Below, in pieces: positions 10,519 through 18,965 of a stretch of DNA of 64,000 nucleotides. Where the stretch lies: assembly GCF_008633915.1 (NCBI RefSeq), contig NZ_VJNV01000001.1, positions 1-64,000 on the forward strand, in the 5' to 3' direction. The translations under genes and the position numbers were made by a program. The notes beneath the pieces were generated by a model. That model was not told the origin of the DNA and ran no database searches. It was given only the letters and a program-made list of their open reading frames with translations. This DNA comes from Campylobacter sp. LR291e. GTDB lineage: Bacteria > Campylobacterota > Campylobacteria > Campylobacterales > Campylobacteraceae. How positions within the stretch are numbered: position 1 is the stretch's first letter; each line of letters starts with the position of its first letter.

Positions 10519-11550
10519 TTACTCAAAATCACTTTCTTTTAAGGCTGTGCCAAATTCTATATTTTTTGTAGCCTTTTTACCTAAGATAATACTTAAAAAA
10601 CTAGGGTGAAGTCCAAAATTTGGCCTAACGCTTTTAACATTTTCTAGGCTAAAAAGTTCTCCTTTTTTAATATTTGCACTTGCATATAAACTTCTTGCAA
10701 ATTCGCGATTTTTAAGGCCTTTTTGAGTAAGTTCTAAACTGCCTTCCCCAAGCATTTTTTCAGCCTGCCTTACTGCATCAACCATGCTTTTAAACTCATC
10801 AAAATCAAGGCTAAAGGCACTATCTTCGCTTTTTATAGACTTATCTATAACAAAATGCTTTTCAATAGCCCTTGCCCCAAAGGCTACTGCCATAACAGGT
10901 GCTAAAAAACCTGGGCTGTGGTCACTTAATCCAACTTCTACATTAAATTCATTTTTTAAGCTTAAAATCGCCCTTAAATTTAAATCTTGTGCTAGGGCAG
11001 GGTAAGCAGAGGTGCATTTTAAAAACATTAAATTTTCATTGCCCTCACTTTCAAAAATTTCTTTTATTTTTTTAAGTTCATTTATGGTGGCAATGCCCGT
11101 TGAAACTATGCTAGGCTTTTTTTCCTTAGCTATTAAACGAATGAAATTTTCATCATTTGCCTCAAAAGACGCTATCTTGTAGGCTACAGGGTCAAAGCGT
11201 TTTAAAAATTCAATGTCCTTTTGGCAAAATGGGCTTGAAAAGCATAAAATTCCATTATCTTGTGCGGCCTCAAAAATTTGAGAATGCCACTCATAAGGCG
11301 TTTTCGCACTCTCATAAAGTTCGTATAATCTTCTTTTATCCCAAAGTCCACCCTTAATCAAAAAATCATCCTTATCACAATTTAAAGTAAGGCTATCAGG
11401 GGTATAGGTTTGAATTTTAATAGCATCAGCCCCTGCCTTTTTTGCCATGGTTATACTTTTTAAAGCTAAATCTAAGTCCCCTGCGTGATTTGCTGAAAGT
11501 TCAGCTATGATAAATACTTTCTCATTTGTATCAAAATTTGCTATTTTCAT
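10519..11550 (-). CDS. pseI: Pseudaminic acid synthase
   Basis: 343 residues, exactly the length I recall for C. jejuni PseI, with very similar text along its whole length (IIAELSANHAGDLDLALKSI, GLWDKRRLYELYESAKTPYE, VRPNFGLHPSFL). It is a NeuB-family TIM barrel joined to a C-terminal antifreeze-like (SAF) domain (about 285-343). It condenses the 6-deoxy-altro-diacetamido sugar with phosphoenolpyruvate to give pseudaminic acid, the flagellin O-glycan sugar needed for filament assembly. The metal/PEP residues in EKHF and the DHS motif (GLSDHSPGF) are present. The rest of the pse genes are not in this window. The frame is intact. Confidence 0.93.
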   Translation of the reverse strand: MKIANFDTNEKVFIIAELSANHAGDLDLALKSITMAKKAGADAIKIQTYTPDSLTLNCDKDDFLIKGGLWDKRRLYELYESAKTPYEWHSQIFEAAQDNGILCFSSPFCQKDIEFLKRFDPVAYKIASFEANDENFIRLIAKEKKPSIVSTGIATINELKKIKEIFESEGNENLMFLKCTSAYPALAQDLNLRAILSLKNEFNVEVGLSDHSPGFLAPVMAVAFGARAIEKHFVIDKSIKSEDSAFSLDFDEFKSMVDAVRQAEKMLGEGSLELTQKGLKNREFARSLYASANIKKGELFSLENVKSVRPNFGLHPSFLSIILGKKATKNIEFGTALKESDFE

Positions 11551-11582
11551 TTACTATCCTAAATTTAAACTTTGTAAAATTA

Positions 11583-11588
11583 TATAAT
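11583..11588 (+). promoter_or_regulatory. -10 box for the aminotransferase cassette
   Basis: TATAAT lies 25 bases before the ATG at 11614, after a T/A-rich stretch without an obvious -35, as usual for Campylobacter sigma-70 promoters. AAAGGATAAAA is the ribosome-binding site. The 63-base divergent gap must also drive pseI on the other strand. Confidence 0.55.
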
Positions 11589-11613
11589 ATTTTGTTTTAA
11601 TCAAAGGATAAAA

Positions 11614-12634
11614 ATGAATGCATTAGAGAAAAAAATAGCCCTTAGTTTTAAGGTGAAAAACGCACTTTTTACAGGGTCTGGTACTACTGCTTTATATCTT
11701 AGTTTTTTATATTTAAAAAGACTAGGTAAAAATAAGATTTTAATACCAAGTATGGTTTGCTCACAAATTACTTGTGCAGCGATTAAGGCAGGTTGTGAGG
11801 TAATATTTTGCGATGTTAATTTAAAAAATTACACACTAGATTTTAAATCTTTAATTGAAATTTATAAAAAACAAAAAATTGATTGCATAGTTTTAGTGCA
11901 TATTTATGGGCATTTTTGTGATGAAAAAATAATTGATTTTGCTAAAAAGCATAGTATATTTTTACTTGAAGATTGTGCCCAAACCTATAAGGTAAATAAA
12001 AAATGTGATTTAAGCATACTTAGTTTTGGACATACTAAATTCCTAGAAAATAGGCAATGGGGGGGGTATAGTAAGTAATAAACTTAGCTTAAATTTTTTA
12101 AAGAAAGAAAATAAAAAATTGCCCTTAAAAGAAAATTTCTTACAAAAATATGATGAATATAGACATAAGTATTATAGTTTAGATAAAAATAGTCCAAAGT
12201 ATTATGAAAATTTAAAAAATTTATTACTTGAACATACTTTTTTCTTTAAAAGTAAAGAAAATCCTTTGATATTTAAAAGGTTAAAAGAACTTGATAAAAT
12301 TTGTAAAAACAGAAAGAAAAACTTAAAAATTTATGAATCAATATTAAAACATAAGCTTATTAAAAAGCCTATTTTATCAAAAGATTGCATTCCTTGGCGC
12401 TATACTTTTAGATTGCTTAATAATAGAGAATTTATCTTAGAAGAACTTAGAAAGGCAAATATTGATTGTTCTTCTTGGTATATACCAAATCATTTGATTT
12501 TTTCTAGGCAAAATTTAAAAAATGCTGAACTTTTAAATAAAGAAATTGTAAATTTATGGCTTAATATAAGTACTAAGAAAATAAGGCAAAATTGTTTTTT
12601 TATGTTACAATTATTAAATTCTTTAAATTGTTAG
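11614..12634 (+). CDS. DegT/DnrJ/EryC1-family sugar aminotransferase, phase-variable, frame OFF (G8)
   Basis: The first 154 codons read to a stop at 12078; the rest is open in another frame from about 12067 to 12634. The break is a run of eight Gs at 12059-12066. With seven (or ten) Gs the text becomes QWGGIVSNKLSLNFL, the normal GGxxxTN continuation of this family, giving one protein of about 339 residues. Family features: GSGTTALYLSFLYLK (PLP phosphate binding), LLEDCAQ (Asp contacting the PLP ring nitrogen) and the PLP lysine in ILSFGHTK. Such enzymes transaminate keto sugars for glycans. The methyltransferase follows after 8 bases, so the state of this gene may also affect downstream translation. 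As read, the product is truncated just after the PLP lysine. Confidence 0.85.
12059..12066 (+). repeat. Poly-G (G8) phase-variation tract
   Basis: Eight consecutive Gs inside the aminotransferase coding sequence. G8 gives WGGYSK and a stop, G9 gives a stop within two codons, and G7 or G10 restores the full frame. G runs of this kind are the classic slipped-strand contingency loci of Campylobacter and are otherwise rare in such AT-rich DNA. Confidence 0.85.
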
Positions 12635-12642
12635 GAGTAAAT

Positions 12643-13305
12643 ATGCAAAATCAAGAAGTATGGCATAACAATCATGCACAAAAAAGGCATCAAATAAAAT
12701 ACCCTCATCACACGGTAATTCCTTTTGTTTTTAAAAATTATAAGAAAAAGGATAGGATTTTAGACCTAGGTTGCGGGGCAGGTAGGCATGTTAAATTTTT
12801 AGCTGAAAATGGCTTTAAGGCTTATGGGATGGATTATTCTAAAAATGGCGTAAAATTTACTAAAAAGCTTTTAAAAAAGCACTCTTTAAAGGCAAAAATA
12901 AAATTATCAAGTGTGGATAATATCCCTTTTAAAGATGATTTTTTTGATGGTTTAATTTGTATAGGCGTACTTGATTATAATAATGAAGAGATTATACAAA
13001 AGGCTGCAAATGAAATTTATAGGGTTTTAAAAAAGGGTGCTAAGGCCTTGATAATTTCAAGGAATATCCAAGATTATAGATACGAAAAGGCTGAAAAATT
13101 AAGCAAGAATTATACTATCATTAGAGAAAGCAATCCTAGTCTTTCAGCATATGCAGAAAATGGAATGAATGCACATTTTTTTGATGAAGAAGAAGCAAGG
13201 TTGATATTTAAAAATTTTGAAAAAATAGAGATAAATGTACTTAGAACTTCTTATCAAAATAACACATTTTGTGATGAAAGCTTCATAATAATCTTGCAAA
13301 AATGA
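12643..13305 (+). CDS. Class I SAM-dependent methyltransferase
   Basis: About 220 residues from the ATG at 12643, chosen because TAGGAGTAA precedes it; an upstream in-frame start at 12592 would lie inside the aminotransferase. SAM-binding motif I is RILDLGCGAGRHVKFLAENG, followed by YGMDYSK (motif II acidic loop) and a late DNIPFKDDFFDGLICIGVL motif. It belongs to the Methyltransf_11/25 type. Its stop overlaps the next start (ATGA), showing translational coupling to the CDP-alcohol phosphotransferase. The substrate is unknown; context suggests a glycan or an amino-alcohol headgroup. Confidence 0.85.
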   Translation: MQNQEVWHNNHAQKRHQIKYPHHTVIPFVFKNYKKKDRILDLGCGAGRHVKFLAENGFKAYGMDYSKNGVKFTKKLLKKHSLKAKIKLSSVDNIPFKDDFFDGLICIGVLDYNNEEIIQKAANEIYRVLKKGAKALIISRNIQDYRYEKAEKLSKNYTIIRESNPSLSAYAENGMNAHFFDEEEARLIFKNFEKIEINVLRTSYQNNTFCDESFIIILQK

Positions 13306-13982
13306 ATTTAGATGAAAAATTAAAAAAAGACCAAAGGCTTGAAAGCAAGAAAAGCTACTATCTTAGCGAATATTTGTTAAGGGTTTTAATCATACAAAAA
13401 TTTATTTTATTACCCTTAGCAAAAACTAAAATAACACCTAATCAAATAACCATACTTGCTGGAATTTTTGTTTTAATTTCTTTTGTTTTTATAAGCTTAA
13501 AAATGGCATTTGTGGCTGGAATTTTCTTTTTATTGTATGATTTTTTAGACCACATTGATGGCATGTTAGCAAGATATAAAAATATGTCAAGCAAATTTGG
13601 AAAATTTCTTGATGAATTTGTAGATAACATAGCCTTTAATGGTGTTTTTATCTTAATCTTTTTTTGTTTTGAAACTAATTTATACGCCCTTATTTTTATC
13701 TTATTTATTATGAATTTACACGGAATTATAGCTAGTTTTGTAATAGTTCCAAGGCTTAAAAAATTAAAAACTATAAAAAGATTTGGCTTAAAAAAATTTC
13801 TTTTAGACAGGGGTTTTATTTTAGGCATTGATGCAAGTTTATTAAGCTTTTTAATAGCCCTTTCTTTATTTACTAAGTACTTTGACGCCTTTTTTATCTT
13901 AATAGGACTTATTTACGCATTTGACATAGTTTACAGACTTATTGAATTAAAGAGAAACGAGATAAAAAATGAATCAAGATAG
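13302..13982 (+). CDS. CDP-alcohol phosphatidyltransferase-family membrane protein
   Basis: 226 residues with about six hydrophobic helices. The complete family signature is seen at about residues 83-108: DHIDGMLARYKNMSSKFG then KFLDEFVD, i.e. D-xx-DG-xx-AR-x8-G-xxx-D-xxx-D. These inner-membrane enzymes attack a CDP-linked alcohol with a second alcohol and release CMP. It is not the housekeeping PssA, which is found separately at 58876, nor an obvious PgsA. Being between two methyltransferases and after a sugar aminotransferase, it may transfer a phospho-alcohol to a lipid or glycan. It overlaps the preceding gene by 4 bases and the following one by 14. Confidence 0.85.
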   Translation: MNLDEKLKKDQRLESKKSYYLSEYLLRVLIIQKFILLPLAKTKITPNQITILAGIFVLISFVFISLKMAFVAGIFFLLYDFLDHIDGMLARYKNMSSKFGKFLDEFVDNIAFNGVFILIFFCFETNLYALIFILFIMNLHGIIASFVIVPRLKKLKTIKRFGLKKFLLDRGFILGIDASLLSFLIALSLFTKYFDAFFILIGLIYAFDIVYRLIELKRNEIKNESR

Positions 13983-14592
13983 AGCGTATTGGAGTAAGTT
14001 TTACAAAGTTCATAAAGAACCTTTTAGCCATTCTTTATTTGCTGATTTTGTGCTTAAATTTTTAGGCAAAAATGAAAAAATTTTAGAACTTGGCTGTGGC
14101 AATGGCAGGGATAGCGTATTTTTTGCAAAAAAAGGTTTTGAGGTTTTGGGTGTTGATTTGTGTGAAAGTGAAATTTCTTTCTTGCAAAATCACTACGCAA
14201 ATGATAAATTGACCTTTTTATGTGCAAATTTTTGTGAGTTAAATTTTGTCAATGAATTTAGCCTTATTTATTCTCGTTTTACCTTACATAGCATAAATAA
14301 AGATGATGAAAATAAGCTTTTTTCGTGGCTAAATAAGGGTTTAAAGAAAGGTGGCAAATTTTGCGTTGAGGTAAGAGGTAAGAAAAACTCACTCTTTGAA
14401 AAGGGTGAAAAAGTAAGCGAAGACTCTTTTATATATGAAAATCATTATAGAAGATTTTTAGATTTTAACGAACTTAAAATTAAGCTTAAAAATTTGGGTT
14501 TTGAATTATTGTTTAGCGAAGAAAATAAGGGCTTTGCACCCTTTAAAAATGAAGATGATTTTTTTATAAGAATCATAGCTATTAAGTCATAA
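13969..14592 (+). CDS. Class I SAM-dependent methyltransferase
   Basis: 207 residues. Motif I is KILELGCGNGRDSVFFAKKG with VLGVDLCE as the acidic strand end; YSRFTLHSI occupies the motif IV region. This resembles small methyltransferases found in Campylobacter capsule clusters (Cj1419/Cj1420-like by memory), but a firm match is not claimed. It is the last gene of the aminotransferase cassette, with its start inside the end of the CDP-alcohol phosphotransferase gene. Its 3' end overlaps the 3' end of hypA on the opposite strand by 11 bases. Confidence 0.82.
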   Translation: MNQDRAYWSKFYKVHKEPFSHSLFADFVLKFLGKNEKILELGCGNGRDSVFFAKKGFEVLGVDLCESEISFLQNHYANDKLTFLCANFCELNFVNEFSLIYSRFTLHSINKDDENKLFSWLNKGLKKGGKFCVEVRGKKNSLFEKGEKVSEDSFIYENHYRRFLDFNELKIKLKNLGFELLFSEENKGFAPFKNEDDFFIRIIAIKS

Positions 14593-14926
14593 TTAAACGC
14601 ATTAAATACATATCCTCTCCACTAAGCACCTTTAAATCAATGCTATCACATTTTGGACACCTAAAAATATTTTTTTCTAAAATGCTTTTTTTATCACAGC
14701 TTAGACAATGAATTTCAAATGGGGTTATCTCAACACTTAGCAAGGCATTTTTACAATATATACTACCTTCTTTAAAGCTATCAAAGCAACGTTTAAAAAG
14801 TTCAATCTCAATTCCACTTAGACGACCTATTTTAACGACAATTTCTTCAATCTTACTTGCATTTTTAACTCTTGCATTTTCTTCGCAAAGTTCTATTAAA
14901 GAACTGACAATGGAAAGTTCGTGCAT
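14582..14926 (-). CDS. hypA: Hydrogenase nickel incorporation protein HypA
   Basis: 114 residues. The N-terminal MHELSIV supplies the Ni-binding His2 and Glu3. The zinc site is two CxxC pairs, CLSC and CPKC (about residues 75-93). HypA with HypB delivers nickel to the large subunit of NiFe hydrogenase, and in Helicobacter relatives also to urease. The ATG directly abuts the hypE stop. Last gene of the hyp run. Confidence 0.95.
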   Translation of the reverse strand: MHELSIVSSLIELCEENARVKNASKIEEIVVKIGRLSGIEIELFKRCFDSFKEGSIYCKNALLSVEITPFEIHCLSCDKKSILEKNIFRCPKCDSIDLKVLSGEDMYLMRLIMT

Positions 14927-15922
14927 TTAGCAAATTCTAGGCAATAACTCACCCTTAGGGCTTTCTAAAAATCTTTTAGCCCCAAAGGCAGTTTGTAGAA
15001 TAACGCGTGAGTTTTTTTCGTTTAAAATTTCCCCTATTAAATTTGCATTTTTATTAAAATTTTGCAAAATTTCTAAGGCTTTTAAACTATCTTCTTTTTC
15101 AACGCAAAGCACAAAGGTTCCTTCGTTTGCAAGCTCGTATGCCTCGTATCCAAAAAGCTCACAAAGTCCTTTAACTTCATCTTGGATTATGATTTTTTCT
15201 TCATATATTAAGATATCATTTAGGCCCTGTTTTGCCCATTCATTAAGCACTCCACTAAGTCCCCCACGCGTTGCATCACGCATAGCAATTATTTTTACAT
15301 TAGCATTTAAAAGGCTTAAAACTTCATCTTTTAAGCTCTTACAATCACTCTTAATACTTGCATCAAGATCGTTTCTTTTTATCAAAACACTAGCCCCATG
15401 CCTGCCTATATCTCCACTTATTAAGATATCAAGTTCGTTTTTTAAATTCTTACACTCGCATTTTTTGATAACTTGTCCTAGCATAGTGGTATTTATATAA
15501 ATTTTATCACCCTTATCCTTTGGAACTACCTTAGTATCGCCACAAACTATTTTTATATCATTTTTTATACATTCTTCTTTTATGCTTTGTAAAATTTTTT
15601 CAAATTCATCAAAGGAAAAGCCCTCTTCAATGATAAAGGCTAAACTCATAAACAAAGGCTTTGCCCCTACCATTAAAATATCGTTTGTGCTTCCTACAAC
15701 GCAAAGTTTGCCTATGTTTATATCCTCATCTAAAAAAAGAGGAGAAAGGGTAAAACTATCTGTGCTAAGTGCGATTTCATCAGCTTTTAAGCTTAAAATC
15801 GCACTATCATTTGCAGCCCTTAAAATTTCATTATCAAAGGTTTTAAAAATGAGTTCTGTTATAAGTTCATTCATTTCTTCACCACCGCCTCCATGTGCGA
15901 GTGAAATTTGTTTCATAATCAA
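14927..15922 (-). CDS. hypE: Hydrogenase maturation protein HypE
   Basis: 331 residues, AIRS/PurM-type fold. HypE accepts carbamoyl from HypF on its C-terminal cysteine and dehydrates it to thiocyanate, the source of the CN ligands. The sequence ends in LLPRIC, with the required terminal Cys. AHGGGGEEMNELI, GDTKVVP and RDATRGGLSGVLNEWA are family motifs. An inner start (MKQISLAHGGG) two codons in is equally possible. Separated from hypD by the decayed GIY-YIG gene, so its transcription may depend on read-through across the insert. Confidence 0.96.
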   Translation of the reverse strand: MIMKQISLAHGGGGEEMNELITELIFKTFDNEILRAANDSAILSLKADEIALSTDSFTLSPLFLDEDINIGKLCVVGSTNDILMVGAKPLFMSLAFIIEEGFSFDEFEKILQSIKEECIKNDIKIVCGDTKVVPKDKGDKIYINTTMLGQVIKKCECKNLKNELDILISGDIGRHGASVLIKRNDLDASIKSDCKSLKDEVLSLLNANVKIIAMRDATRGGLSGVLNEWAKQGLNDILIYEEKIIIQDEVKGLCELFGYEAYELANEGTFVLCVEKEDSLKALEILQNFNKNANLIGEILNEKNSRVILQTAFGAKRFLESPKGELLPRIC

Positions 15923-15986
15923 GCCTTTTAAAAAATAATCTTAAAAGACACATTTTAGGATTATTGTTTAAATGGTCTTTAAATAA

Positions 15987-16748
15987 TTAGTTTTCATTAC
16001 AAGATTTTGAGTAAAGCACAGGCGAGACTTGTCCTTTTTTGCGATATTTTTCTGGGATTATTTTATCTTTAAACATTTGTCTTATATATTCTTGGGCTAC
16101 TTCGCCTTCAAATTCATATATTATCCACATATCTTGAATCAGGTTTCCAATCCCCATTTACCTTATAAACTTCTTTTACTACGTCATTTAAAACGCATAA
16201 AACATAAGGATGGTTTTTTGCTCTTTGTGGGTCAATTTTCCAAGCAAAACGACAGGTTTCATAATACCCACTATCTAATGTTTTGCATTGTAATTCTTTT
16301 ATCGATTTTATCTTGTCTAATTTTTATAATCATAAATTTAGACGTGTTTTTATTTTCTGTAAATACCTTTTTAGAGTAATTTTGTTGTAAAATTTCTGCA
16401 ACATTGATTCCATGGTCTGCATTTATTCCAGCTACTTCATTATCTAGTGTTCCAAGTCCCTTAAAATCTATAAATGCAGATTCTAATTCTAATGCAGTAT
16501 TCTCATCATTTAAGCCATGTCTTAAAATCATATGTATAGGACTTAAATCAATGTTAAGTATTTCTTTGATTATTTGAATTTTATTACTTGTTTTTTTTGA
16601 ATTTATACCTTTCTCAGCTTCTTTAATATTGTTCAAAAACTCTATTTCCCTTGCCTATGCAAAAATAACGTCCATTTCTTGGGTCAATAAGCCCGTAAAC
16701 ATAATAGCCTAATTGTTCGATAATCTCTTGTGAAAATTCTTTTATCAT
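15987..16748 (-). pseudogene. Decayed GIY-YIG nuclease-domain (LEM-3-like) gene inserted between hypD and hypE
   Basis: From the ATG at 16748, [20 protein letters not shown] then [14 protein letters not shown] shows the GIY-YIG core (YYVYGLIDP...ICIGKG) of LEM-3-like nucleases. After a frame change near 16640 it continues ([52 protein letters not shown]). Two more frame changes lead to ETCRFAWKIDPQRAKNHPYV, VVKEVYKVNGDW and finally EGEVAQEYIRQMFKDKIIPE, ending with TAA at 15987-15989. At least three indels and an in-frame stop break it. Such proteins are usually uncharacterised bacterial nucleases of accessory regions. The hyp genes are contiguous in C. jejuni as I recall, so this is likely an insertion that has since decayed. 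Confidence 0.75.
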
Positions 16749-16803
16749 TTTTTCTTCTTTTAAATAAAAAGGATATTGTAAAAAAAAATAAAAAGTCAAG
16801 TTT

Positions 16804-17889
16804 TTAAGCTTTGTAGTATTTATAATAAGCAGCACAGGCACCCTCGCCACTTACCATACAACTTCCTATAGGATTTTTTGGATTGCAAATTTTAGAAAAA
16901 ACCTTGCAATCATAAGGTTTAGCAAGTCCTTTTAAAATTTGCCCACAAATACAGGTCTTATTTTCTTTTTTGCTTTGAACTTCGCAGTTAAATTTTTTAC
17001 TTGCATCAAAATCGCTAAACTCATCCTTTAAAGCTAGGCCTCCATTTTCAACAAGTCCAAGTCCTCTAAATTCAAAGTCAACTTCTTTAAAGTATTTTTT
17101 AACTAAATTTTGTGCTTTTTCGTTGCCATTTTTGCTAACTGCTCTTTTATATTGATTAAAAACTTCAAAGGTATCATTATTTTTTTGACGTACTATATTT
17201 AAAACACTTTCCATTATGTCAACGGGCTCAAAGCCACTTACTGCAATTGGAGTTTTAAATCTTTTTGCAAGTGGTTCATAAATTTTATAACCTGTTATAA
17301 CGCTTACATGAGAAGGACCTAAAAAGGCATCTATCTTTGCATTTTTATCACTCATTAAACTAATAATGGGCTGGGGTACTACAATATGATTAATATGCAA
17401 AAAAACATTTTTTAGCTTTTCTTCTATGATTTTTTCTAAAAGTAGGGCAGTCATGGGCGTAGTAGTTTCAAAGCCTATAGCAAAAAAAATAATATTTTTA
17501 TCTAAGTTTTCCTTAGCTATTTTTAATACCTCAAGCGGAGAATAAAGTGCCCTTATATCAGCTCCTTTTGCCCTTAAATCAAGCAAGGAAAACTCACTTC
17601 CAGGTACCCTTAATAAGTCTCCTAGTGTGCAAAAAATACTATCTTTCATAGTGGCTAATTTTAAGGCTATGTCTATTCTATGGCGAGACATAACGCACAC
17701 TGGACAGCCTGGACCATGTATAAAATTTATCTCTTTTGGAAGTATTGAAGGCAGGGCAAATTTCATAATAGAATGCGTGTGACCTCCACAAATTTCCATT
17801 ATATTTATAGGAAATTTCACTTCTTTTTTTATAAGTTGATTTAAGGCTAATATAGTGTCTTTATCTCTAAATTCATCTATGAAATTCAT
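16804..17889 (-). CDS. hypD: Hydrogenase maturation protein HypD
   Basis: 361 residues. HypD holds a [4Fe-4S] cluster and, with HypC, scaffolds assembly of the Fe(CN)2CO unit. Seen: [11 protein letters not shown], the redox/iron-binding [10 protein letters not shown] motif, GFETTTPMT, and the C-terminal cysteine cluster (CICGQILKG ... [10 protein letters not shown] ... [17 protein letters not shown]). Overlaps hypC by 17 bases, so the two are translationally coupled. The frame is intact. Confidence 0.96.
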   Translation of the reverse strand: MNFIDEFRDKDTILALNQLIKKEVKFPINIMEICGGHTHSIMKFALPSILPKEINFIHGPGCPVCVMSRHRIDIALKLATMKDSIFCTLGDLLRVPGSEFSLLDLRAKGADIRALYSPLEVLKIAKENLDKNIIFFAIGFETTTPMTALLLEKIIEEKLKNVFLHINHIVVPQPIISLMSDKNAKIDAFLGPSHVSVITGYKIYEPLAKRFKTPIAVSGFEPVDIMESVLNIVRQKNNDTFEVFNQYKRAVSKNGNEKAQNLVKKYFKEVDFEFRGLGLVENGGLALKDEFSDFDASKKFNCEVQSKKENKTCICGQILKGLAKPYDCKVFSKICNPKNPIGSCMVSGEGACAAYYKYYKA

Positions 17890-18154
17890 TTAAGCCTAAA
17901 TCTCCTTCATTTTGACTTATCTCGTTATTATTCATTTTACCAACTATTTCTTGATAGACCTTAATGCTTTCTTGTGCAGCTATTTTATCAATCTTTTCCA
18001 TAGCCACTCCAACATGAATTAGCACAAAATCACCCACCTTACAAGGTTCACCTATAAGGTCTAAATTTACCTTTCTTTTGACGCCAAGGGTTTGTACTAA
18101 GGCGTTATTGTACTCATCTATGTCTAAAATTTCAGAAGGGATTGACAAACACAT
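17873..18154 (-). CDS. hypC: Hydrogenase assembly chaperone HypC
   Basis: 93 residues starting MCLSIPSEIL; Cys2 (after Met removal the N-terminal residue) is the essential ligand that carries iron with HypD. The GDFVLIHVGVAMEKID segment is the family C-terminal helix lead. Slightly longer than typical HypC (about 75-90). One base separates it from hypB and it overlaps hypD. Confidence 0.95.
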   Translation of the reverse strand: MCLSIPSEILDIDEYNNALVQTLGVKRKVNLDLIGEPCKVGDFVLIHVGVAMEKIDKIAAQESIKVYQEIVGKMNNNEISQNEGDLGLNEFHR

Positions 18155-18155
18155 T

Positions 18156-18914
18156 TTAAAAAAGCTCTCTTTTTAAACGCAAAAACTTATACCAAAGTTC
18201 TAAATTTGTACCATTTTTAGCATCAAGCACTATAATATCAGCCCTTGGGCTCAATTCTTTTATATATTTACTTGCTTCTTTTATATCAAAGTCAAAATAT
18301 TGTGCTAAATCAGCCTTAGCAATGATAACTAAATCAGCCTTTCTAAACATTACAGGATATTTTGCAGGTTTATCACTGCCCTCTGTTACACTTAAAAGCA
18401 CCACATTTAAATGTTGTCCTAAATCATAACTTGCAGGGCAAACTAAATTCCCAACATTTTCAATAAAAAGTAAGTCGCAATTTTTATCTAATTCTAAATG
18501 GTGAAGCCCGTTGTGAACCATAAAGGCATCTAGGTGACAACTTTGTCCGGTAGTGATTTGATAAGCCTTTGCCCCTGCTTTTATAATCCTATTTGCATCG
18601 TTATTTGTCTCTAAATCCCCTTCTATAACGCAGATATTAAATTCATCCTTTAAGGCATGAATTGTGCTTTCTAGTAAGGTAGTTTTGCCACTTCCTGCTG
18701 AACTCATTAAATTTATGCAAAGAATGTTATTTTCGTTGAAATGCTCTCTATTATGCCTTGCTTCTTCATCGTTTTTACTTAGAATTTTACTTAACACTGC
18801 CACACTACTTGCCTCGTTTAAGCTAGGGTGTGCGTGGTGATTATGCTCGTGGTGACGATGATTATTGTCGTGGTGGTGATGATTTTCCAAAGAACAGCCA
18901 CAATCCTTACACAT
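18156..18914 (-). CDS. hypB: Hydrogenase/urease nickel incorporation GTPase HypB
   Basis: 252 residues. N-terminus MCKDCGCSLE is the high-affinity CxxCGC nickel site, followed by a histidine-rich stretch (about residues 12-28) that may store nickel or zinc. G-domain: P-loop SSAGSGKTTLLES, GDLETNNDANRI, ENVGNLVCPASYD (Cys/His metal site region), and a KAD guanine-specificity motif (IIAKADLAQ). AAGGATAAACA precedes the ATG. The 51-base gap from hypF is the largest in the hyp run upstream of the insert, so a separate promoter here is possible. Confidence 0.96.
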   Translation of the reverse strand: MCKDCGCSLENHHHHDNNHRHHEHNHHAHPSLNEASSVAVLSKILSKNDEEARHNREHFNENNILCINLMSSAGSGKTTLLESTIHALKDEFNICVIEGDLETNNDANRIIKAGAKAYQITTGQSCHLDAFMVHNGLHHLELDKNCDLLFIENVGNLVCPASYDLGQHLNVVLLSVTEGSDKPAKYPVMFRKADLVIIAKADLAQYFDFDIKEASKYIKELSPRADIIVLDAKNGTNLELWYKFLRLKRELF

Positions 18915-18965
18915 TGTTTATCCTTTTTAAAAAATTTGCATATCTTAACATAAAAGCTTTAAAAA

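Noticed and set aside
16029-16379. 116-codon + strand frame opposite the GIY-YIG remnant
   Set aside because: Antisense to recognisable GIY-YIG-protein text; no start signal.
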